From NCBI GenBank assembly GCA_947631755.1, contig CANRMO010000070.1:1-11068 (forward strand): DNA of 11,068 nucleotides, given 5' to 3'. Of the stretch, positions 6,601 through 11,068 are shown one piece after another. Under the pieces are notes generated by a model. The model did not search any database. It was not told where the DNA came from and worked only from the letters and a program-made list of their open reading frames with translations. Origin of the DNA: an uncultured Lachnospiraceae bacterium (lineage in GTDB: Bacteria; Bacillota; Clostridia; Lachnospirales; Lachnospiraceae). The translations under genes were made by a program, and so were the position numbers. Within the stretch, counting starts at the first letter, position 1. Every line of letters starts with the position of its first letter.

Positions 6601-6726
6601 TCAGTAGCAGGGCCACTCTCCGTGGTTCTCAATGGCCTCTTTCACCCCCCGGTAATATCTGACTTTCCGATGGATGTGCTCCTGTTCCGCCAAATCCCAC
6701 TTAAAAAATAAAAAAAACTCTTGACT
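6601..6726 (-). pseudogene. Possible 3' remnant of a minus-strand gene (or tiny ORF)
   Basis: On the minus strand a frame open from 6726 ends at TGA (6601-6603). Its last ~32 residues read like a real C-terminus (WDLAEQEHIHRKVRYYR followed by GVKEAIENHGEWPCY): charged helix, then an aromatic tail. A terminator follows 20 bases after the stop, as expected of a true gene end. No ATG and no ribosome site are visible, the upstream part is AT-rich and overlaps the aldo/keto reductase promoter, and an in-frame TGA lies at 6727-6729. It may be what is left after a deletion. I do not recognise the family. Chance is not excluded. Confidence 0.3.
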
Positions 6727-6751
6727 TCAAGTATACTTGAAATAGTATACT
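6721..6751 (+). promoter_or_regulatory. MerR-type promoter/operator of the aldo/keto reductase gene
   Basis: TTGACT (6721-6726) and TATACT (6746-6751) are separated by 19 bases, longer than the 17 preferred by unaided RNA polymerase. The spacer contains the perfect 16-base palindrome TTCAAGTATACTTGAA (6726-6741). A 19-20 base spacer filled by a dyad starting at the -35 is the hallmark of MerR-family promoters, where the regulator twists the DNA to align the boxes. No MerR gene is in the window, so the regulator must act from elsewhere. A second dyad, GTATACT/AGTATAC (6731-6737 with 6744-6750), overlaps the -10. Confidence 0.65.
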
Positions 6752-6797
6752 GTGTAAATAAGGAAATAAATTGTTTTGAAATGGAGGTTATATCGCT

Positions 6798-7775
6798 ATG
6801 AATTACCGCAATGTTGGAAAATCCGGCCTCAAGGTCAGTGAGATCGCTGTGGGGAGCTGGATGACGGATCTCAGTAACCGGGAGAGAGTGGCTGTCGCCG
6901 CAGACACGATCCGCCTCGCCTATGACCGTGGGGTCAATTTCTTTGACTGCGCTGACGCCTATGGAAACGGGGCGGCGGAACAATTTTTAGGAAATGTACT
7001 GAAAGATTACCCGAGGCACTCTTTTGTTGTGTCGAGCAAAGTATTTTTCCCTACCGGCCCGGGCGCCAATGACTGGGGCCTGTCCCGCAAACACATCTTT
7101 GAAAATGCAGACCGCTCCCTGAAAAATCTTCAGATGGACTATATGGATCTGTACTACTGCCATCGGTTTGACCCGACTACGCCGATGGAGGAAACGCTGC
7201 GCGCCCTCAGTGATCTGGTAGCGCAGGGGAAAATACTCTATTACGGCGTCAGTGAGGAGTGGGGGGCCGCCCGCCTGACGGAAGCCTGCCGGATCGTGGA
7301 GCGCTGCCACCTGTATCCCCTGACCGTCGTCCAGCCGCAGTACCACATGATGGACCGCTATATCGAACACGAGATTACGGCTGTCTGTGAAAAAGAGGGC
7401 ATCGGCATCACTCCGTTCTCCCCTCTGGCCCAGGGACTCCTGACCGGAAAATACAAAAAGGGTGAGCCCTATCCCAAAGGTTCCCGCGCCACCCACCAGG
7501 CAGACAAACAGATCAACAACCTGCTCACGGACGAAAATCTCGACAAAGTGGAAAAACTTTCCCGCATCGCCGCAGAACTGGGAATCCAGATGTCAGTCCT
7601 CGCACTGGCGTGGATCCTCAGAAAAGACATTGTCAGCAGCGTCATAACCGGAGCATCTAAACCATCCCAGCTAGAGAGCAATCTGGCAGCCGCGGGGTAT
7701 AAACTGACCCCGGATGTTCTGGAGGAAATTGAGAAGATACTGGATTTTACACCGTTTGAACGCCACGTGGGATAA
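6798..7775 (+). CDS. Aldo/keto reductase (potassium-channel beta-subunit-like group)
   Basis: This 325-residue cytoplasmic NAD(P)H-dependent oxidoreductase reduces aldehydes or ketones to alcohols. It starts MNYRNVGKSGLKVSEIAVGS, typical of the family. The catalytic tetrad is complete: D50 and Y55 (FFDCADAYGNGAAE), K81 (VVSSKV) and H122 (YYCHRFD). The later segments TPFSPLAQGLLTGKY and VITGASKPSQLESN form the substrate and cofactor-binding C-terminal part. Length and motifs fit the group that includes YghZ and the Kv-beta subunits. There is no ferredoxin extension. GGAGG stands ten bases before the ATG. The MerR-type promoter suggests induction by electrophiles such as aldehydes, as known for AdhR-like regulators; the real substrate is unknown. 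The gene is monocistronic: its terminator begins 17 bases after the stop. Confidence 0.95.
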   Translation: MNYRNVGKSGLKVSEIAVGSWMTDLSNRERVAVAADTIRLAYDRGVNFFDCADAYGNGAAEQFLGNVLKDYPRHSFVVSSKVFFPTGPGANDWGLSRKHIFENADRSLKNLQMDYMDLYYCHRFDPTTPMEETLRALSDLVAQGKILYYGVSEEWGAARLTEACRIVERCHLYPLTVVQPQYHMMDRYIEHEITAVCEKEGIGITPFSPLAQGLLTGKYKKGEPYPKGSRATHQADKQINNLLTDENLDKVEKLSRIAAELGIQMSVLALAWILRKDIVSSVITGASKPSQLESNLAAAGYKLTPDVLEEIEKILDFTPFERHVG

Positions 7776-7791
7776 CAAAGAAAAACCCATC

Positions 7792-7822
7792 AAAAAAGCG
7801 CCGCAAAAGCCGGCGCTTTTTT
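7792..7822. terminator. Bidirectional rho-independent terminator
   Basis: An A6 run, stem GCGCCG/CGGCGC (7798-7803 with 7811-7816), seven-base loop and T6 run form a strong terminator that works in both directions. It ends the aldo/keto reductase transcript (+) and the flavo-diiron protein transcript (-), whose stop is at 7845. Confidence 0.9.
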
Positions 7823-7844
7823 AATAATAATTCCAGAAATGTCC

Positions 7845-9008
7845 TTACTTCAGCAATTCCTCTGCCATGGCCTCCATAGCGGCCACATCTGCCTCTTTCA
7901 TCACAGACCGGATCGTCACGGAATTTTCACAGAGAGTCATATTTTTCATCCCCTCGAACAACTCTCTCATTTTGCGGTTTGCAATGGGAGCCCAGCTGCC
8001 GTTCTCCATAAAGGCCACTTTTTTATTCTGGTAATTTTTGTGTCCCAGATGATACAGGAAATCCTGCATACACGGGAACAATCCCGCGTCATAGGTGGCA
8101 CAGGCCACAACAAGCTTGTCATAGCGGAACGCATCCTCTATGACCTCCGCCATATCCTCTCTCGCCAGATCGCTCACAACTACTTTTTTCGCACCCTTTT
8201 GTTCCAGGATCTCGCCCAGCTTTCTGGCGGCTTTTCCCGTATTTCCGTGAATGGATGCATAGGCCACCAACACGCCGTCATCCTCTGCCTCATAGCTGCT
8301 CCACGTAGTATATTTCCCGATGTAGTAATCCAGGTTCTCACTGAGAATCGGCCCGTGCAGCGGACAGATCGTCTGGATGTCCAGCGCTGACGCCTTTTTC
8401 AAAAGGGCAGACGCCTGTGCACCGTATTTGCCGACAATATTGAAATAATATCTCCTGGCCTCACACGCCCAGTCCTCATCGGTATCCAGGGCACCGAATT
8501 TTCCGAACGCATCCGCCGAGAACAGCACCTTTTCACTGGACTCATACTCAACCATGACCTCCGGCCAGTGCACCATCGGGGCCATCACAAAATTCAGTGT
8601 GTGGCTCCCCAGTTCCAGCGTGTCCCCTTCGGCCACCACTACCGTTCTGCCCTCCAGCTCCAGATCAAAAAACTGCGGCATCATCTGAAATACTTTGGCA
8701 TTGCTCACCAGCTTCATATCCGGGTATTTGTTGGCAATAACCTGAATGCTCCCGCCGTGATCCGGCTCCAGATGAGAGATCACAAGGTAGTCCGGCGTCT
8801 TTCCGGCAAGTACGCGCTCCACATTGACCAGCCACTCATCGGTCTTTCTGGCATCAACAGTGTCCATGACAGCAATCTTATCATCCAGGATCACATAAGA
8901 ATTGTAAGACACGCCGTTTGGCACAATGTACTGGCTCTCAAATAAATCAATATCCCTGTCATCCACTCCCACATAACGGATGGCATCTGAAATTGTAACA
9001 TCACTCAT
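7845..9008 (-). CDS. FprA-family A-type flavoprotein (flavo-diiron protein)
   Basis: This cytoplasmic flavo-diiron protein of 387 residues reduces oxygen to water and in some members nitric oxide to nitrous oxide, protecting anaerobes. The N-terminal metallo-beta-lactamase-like domain (about 1-245) has the full iron ligand set: H79-x-E81-x-D83-H84 (SHLEPDHGGS), H147 (MVHWPE), D166 (SADAFGKFG) and H218 (CPLHGPI). The C-terminal flavodoxin domain (about 248-387) has the FMN phosphate loop ASIHGNTGKAA. There is no fused rubredoxin or NADH reductase domain, so an external electron donor, probably rubredoxin, is needed; none is encoded nearby. The ribosome site is GGGGGA, about eight bases before ATG 9008. 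The gene is transcribed alone between two terminators. Confidence 0.95.
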   Translation of the reverse strand: MSDVTISDAIRYVGVDDRDIDLFESQYIVPNGVSYNSYVILDDKIAVMDTVDARKTDEWLVNVERVLAGKTPDYLVISHLEPDHGGSIQVIANKYPDMKLVSNAKVFQMMPQFFDLELEGRTVVVAEGDTLELGSHTLNFVMAPMVHWPEVMVEYESSEKVLFSADAFGKFGALDTDEDWACEARRYYFNIVGKYGAQASALLKKASALDIQTICPLHGPILSENLDYYIGKYTTWSSYEAEDDGVLVAYASIHGNTGKAARKLGEILEQKGAKKVVVSDLAREDMAEVIEDAFRYDKLVVACATYDAGLFPCMQDFLYHLGHKNYQNKKVAFMENGSWAPIANRKMRELFEGMKNMTLCENSVTIRSVMKEADVAAMEAMAEELLK

Positions 9009-9048
9009 AAAAAAATCCCCCTTTTATCTTTTCTTTCTCAACAGGACA

Positions 9049-9077
9049 AGCATATCATTTTAAGGCAGTAAAATCAA
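9049..9077 (-). promoter_or_regulatory. Candidate promoter of the flavo-diiron protein gene
   Basis: On the minus strand TTGATT (9077-9072) and TATGCT (9054-9049) are separated by 17 bases, about 40 bases before the ATG. Each box matches four or five consensus positions. No operator dyad was evident. Confidence 0.42.
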
Positions 9078-9100
9078 GGAATTTTACATCAAAAAATGTC

Positions 9101-9141
9101 AAAAAAATGGTTAGCGCCCACAGACTGCCTAACCATTTTTT
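9101..9141 (-). terminator. Terminator after the FlxA-like gene
   Basis: ATGGTTAG (9107-9114) pairs with CTAACCAT (9129-9136), extended by A- and T-runs on the two sides; the loop is 14 bases. It stands 37 bases after the stop of the FlxA-like gene and ends in a T-run on the minus strand. Sequence symmetry would allow it to work in both directions. Confidence 0.8.
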
Positions 9142-9177
9142 ATTTCACCACAGATTGTTCTCCCGCGCACACCTGCC

Positions 9178-9981
9178 TCATACATGAAACGTCACAGAGG
9201 AAAATCTCTTTCCCGCATGATAGCGCTGTATGGCATTCTTTGCCGATTCCTCTTTTGATCCGCCTAAGAAAGCGGCAATCCGGCTGTCGTCTCTCATTTC
9301 TGTCCTGCTTTCTTTCATCCGGTCATTCTGCAGGCCAAGCCGCCTCATATTCTGCGTGGCATCGGCAAGGAAGCCCATCTGCGCCCGCGATGCATTGGAT
9401 GCCCTATTCTCTATACTCTTCAAAGCCTCTTTTTTGCGCTCTGTATTCTGTCCGCGCCCGGCGTCCCGGTCAATCTCGCTCTGCACGATGCGGGCTGTCC
9501 CCTCCAGCGCCATGGCCACTTTTCCCTGCGCACCTGCCTGGTCCTCCGCCATACCGGCAGATACAATGGCCGTCATACTCCCCTGGGGAAAGACACTCTC
9601 GTTTTCCTTTTCTTTCTCCTCTTCCCCCGGGATAACACTCTCCCTTTCCCCATCCTGTCCAGAAGGCACATCTGCCCTGCTATCCTTATTCAGCTCCTGT
9701 TTTTCCGCTTTTTTATTCTCCTGCTCTTCCAGTCTCTCCCTGCGAAGTTCCATCTGGCGTTTTCTGAGCTCTCTGTTCAGATCTGCGATCCGTTTCTGGA
9801 CATCCTGCCGTTTCTGTTTCTTCTCCTCTGCCGTCATTTCCTGATCGGAGGAAAGTTTCTGAAGCTGCTGCTGGGCAGCTGTAATCTCATTCTGAATCCC
9901 TTTGCTCTCAACGTCGCCCGCCCGGGATGAATCCATCCGCTCCGTCACAGGCTCATTTCTGTCTATTCCCTGAATCGTCAT
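9178..9981 (-). CDS. FlxA-like family coiled-coil protein, function unknown
   Basis: This 267-residue, very hydrophilic, charged protein has no signal peptide and no membrane segment. Residues of about 30-97 form a coiled coil rich in Glu, Lys, Gln and Arg (EITAAQQQLQKLSSDQEMT, then EEKKQKRQDVQKRIADLNREL). This resembles the FlxA-like family, in which a pair of helices is joined by an 'xLTAEEKxxK' turn. E. coli flxA is a flagellar-regulated gene of unknown function, but no flagellar gene is near here. The middle is a disordered Glu/Lys/Ser-rich stretch (about 98-135); the C-terminal half (about 135-267) is Ala-, Arg- and Met-rich and helical. I chose ATG 9981 because AAGGAGGGG stands six bases before it; a start at 10032 would lie before the promoter -10 and lacks a ribosome site. 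The gene is transcribed alone. Confidence 0.75.
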   Translation of the reverse strand: MTIQGIDRNEPVTERMDSSRAGDVESKGIQNEITAAQQQLQKLSSDQEMTAEEKKQKRQDVQKRIADLNRELRKRQMELRRERLEEQENKKAEKQELNKDSRADVPSGQDGERESVIPGEEEKEKENESVFPQGSMTAIVSAGMAEDQAGAQGKVAMALEGTARIVQSEIDRDAGRGQNTERKKEALKSIENRASNASRAQMGFLADATQNMRRLGLQNDRMKESRTEMRDDSRIAAFLGGSKEESAKNAIQRYHAGKRFSSVTFHV

Positions 9982-10014
9982 GACAAACCCCTCCTTCCAA
10001 ATAATATTATGAAT

Positions 10015-10043
10015 AGTATACCAGAATTTCAATTTTTTTACAA
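10015..10043 (-). promoter_or_regulatory. Candidate promoter of the FlxA-like gene
   Basis: On the minus strand TTGTAA (10043-10038) and TATACT (10020-10015) are separated by exactly 17 bases, 34 bases before the ATG at 9981. The perfect palindrome ATAATATTAT (10001-10010) lies between the -10 and the ribosome site and may be an operator or chance in an AT-rich stretch. Confidence 0.5.
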
Positions 10044-10086
10044 CCCTTTTCCCGTCACTTCATTTGTGATAAACTACATACAGTTC

Positions 10087-10144
10087 CTAAGAAACTGTTT
10101 AGTTCCTTAGCGTCCCTGCACCGGACACAGTGCCCTGTGGGCAC
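10087..10144 (+). promoter_or_regulatory. Two stem-loops in the leader of the DUF4317 gene
   Basis: The first stem-loop pairs CTAAGAAACT with AGTTCCTTAG (10087-10096 with 10101-10110, one mismatch, GTTT loop). The second pairs GTGCCC with GGGCAC (10130-10135 with 10139-10144, three-base loop). They fill most of the ~100 bases before the DUF4317 start. Neither is followed by a T-run, so they are not ordinary terminators. An extended -10 (TGATAAACT, near 10067-10075) is a weak promoter candidate just upstream. I do not recognise a known riboswitch class. Confidence 0.4.
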
Positions 10145-10176
10145 AACATAAAAACGAAAAAGAAATGAGGATTCCC

Positions 10177-11068
10177 ATGAACAAAAAAGAAATTTCTGAA
10201 ATCAAAAAACGCTTTACAAAAACAAAGTGCAGCATTACCCGCATCTGTGGCTGTTATGTAGACGCAGAAAAGGAAAAAAGGATGACTCTGAAAGAAGCTT
10301 TCCTCGGACTCCCCGAAGAAGAGATGTTCAAATACATTGACATTTTCCGCAAAACACTCTCTGGCTCCATCGGCAGGACGCTGATGAACATGGAATTTCC
10401 CACGGAACAGGAGACAGAGGAGGAGGGCACACAGCGCTTCCTCATGAAACTGGTAGAGAGCAGGCTGACGGATGAAGAATTGCTGGATCAGTTCTATGAC
10501 AAAGTGATTCAGACCTACCACTATCCAGAAAATTATTTTATCATTCTTGTCCACGACGCCTATGATATCCCGAAGATTACCTCGGACGGCATAGAAAATT
10601 TTGACGCCTCCGAATATGTGTATGATTACATACTGTGCAGCATCTGCCCGGTGAAGCTGACCAAACCGGGGCTCTGCTATAACACAGAGACAAACAACAT
10701 CCAGGACCGCGTCCGGGACTGGCTTGTCCAGCCGCCTGAACTGGGATTTCTGTTCCCCGCCTTCAACGACCGCAACACGGACATCCACAGTCTTCTGTAC
10801 TATTCCAAAAACCAGGATGAACTGGATCTCGCCGTGACGGAAGAACTTCTCGGCTGCCGTATGCCCCTCCCCGCCAAGAGCCAGAAAGAGACATTCAATG
10901 CGATCGTGGAAGAATCCCTCGGCACAGAATGTGATTATGAAGTGGTTAAGTCCCTTCATGAGAATCTCAACCAGATGGTGGCGGAAAACAAAGAAAATCC
11001 AGATCCGCTCACGCTGGACAGAAATGACATGGCAAAACTCCTGCAAAAGAGCGGCGTCGAAGAAGAAC
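10177..11068 (+). CDS. DUF4317 domain-containing protein, N-terminal part
   Basis: 297 codons are present and the gene runs off the right edge. The protein begins MNKKEISEIKKRFTKTKCS, then ITRICGCYVDAEKEKRMTL. Later come FLGLPEEEMFKYIDIFRKTL, ENYFIILVHDAYDIP, YDYILCSICPVKLTKPGL, LGFLFPAFNDRNTDIHSLL and SQKETFNAIVEESLG. These are the conserved blocks I recall for DUF4317, a family of roughly 400 residues found widely in Clostridia and of unknown function. It has conserved Cys residues (in TRICGCY and CSICP), but no proven metal site. No signal peptide or membrane helix is visible, so it is probably cytoplasmic. The ribosome site is weak (GAGG, six bases before ATG). It is divergent from the FlxA-like gene and preceded by a structured leader. 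Confidence 0.88.
   Translation, partial: MNKKEISEIKKRFTKTKCSITRICGCYVDAEKEKRMTLKEAFLGLPEEEMFKYIDIFRKTLSGSIGRTLMNMEFPTEQETEEEGTQRFLMKLVESRLTDEELLDQFYDKVIQTYHYPENYFIILVHDAYDIPKITSDGIENFDASEYVYDYILCSICPVKLTKPGLCYNTETNNIQDRVRDWLVQPPELGFLFPAFNDRNTDIHSLLYYSKNQDELDLAVTEELLGCRMPLPAKSQKETFNAIVEESLGTECDYEVVKSLHENLNQMVAENKENPDPLTLDRNDMAKLLQKSGVEEE

Noticed and set aside
6642..6983. Minus-strand 113-residue open frame across the reductase promoter
   Set aside because: Shadow of the aldo/keto reductase gene running through an AT-rich promoter; different frame from the more protein-like remnant ending at 6601.
6987..7496. Minus-strand 169-residue open frame
   Set aside because: Antisense to the aldo/keto reductase, whose catalytic residues are intact on the plus strand.
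7839..8390. Plus-strand 183-residue open frame
   Set aside because: Antisense to the flavo-diiron protein, which has a complete ligand set on the minus strand.
10099..11046. Minus-strand 315-residue open frame
   Set aside because: Antisense shadow of the DUF4317 gene; its translation is rich in Phe and His, as expected from reading Glu/Lys-rich codons backward, and the plus strand matches a known family throughout.

Overview
The window looks like chromosomal DNA from a spore-forming, obligately anaerobic Clostridia member, most likely Lachnospiraceae. This is inferred from the gene families: a Csp-like S8 peptidase N-terminus, a sigma-K without a pro-sequence, a flavo-diiron oxygen-detoxifying flavoprotein, a DUF4317 protein, a FlxA-like protein and two AgrC/AgrA-like LytTR systems. 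No database search was possible, so the taxon is an inference. No tRNA, rRNA, CRISPR array, insertion sequence or phage gene was found.

Left part (1-4615): two LytTR two-component systems stand back to back around an AT-rich control region (2384-2571). The minus-strand operon runs kinase then regulator (1071-2383, 299-1048), with an S8 peptidase gene (1-234, cut by the window edge) 64 bases further on. The plus-strand operon runs regulator then kinase (2572-3315, 3329-4615). The minus-strand kinase is broken by one frame at a run of seven A residues. Restoring the frame gives a 437-residue kinase whose catalytic residues carry exactly the same numbers as in the intact plus-strand kinase (H252, N339, N343). 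The intact kinase has its own A9 run at the same codons. No peptide signal gene of the AgrD type was seen beside either system.

Middle part (4642-6797): a membrane diguanylate cyclase (GGEEF, with an inhibitory RxxD site) lies downstream of sigK on the minus strand. sigK has a good match to a sigma-K-type promoter, and a stop codon just before its ATG excludes a pro-sequence. The following gap holds a minus-strand terminator, a short coding-like remnant, and a plus-strand promoter with the 19-bp spacer and dyad typical of MerR-family activation, driving an aldo/keto reductase.

Right part (6798-11068): the aldo/keto reductase (+) and a flavo-diiron protein (-) converge on a shared terminator. 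Both are plausibly redox or stress genes. Then come a FlxA-like coiled-coil protein (-) and, divergent from it, a DUF4317 protein (+) with a leader containing two stem-loops. The DUF4317 gene runs off the right edge.
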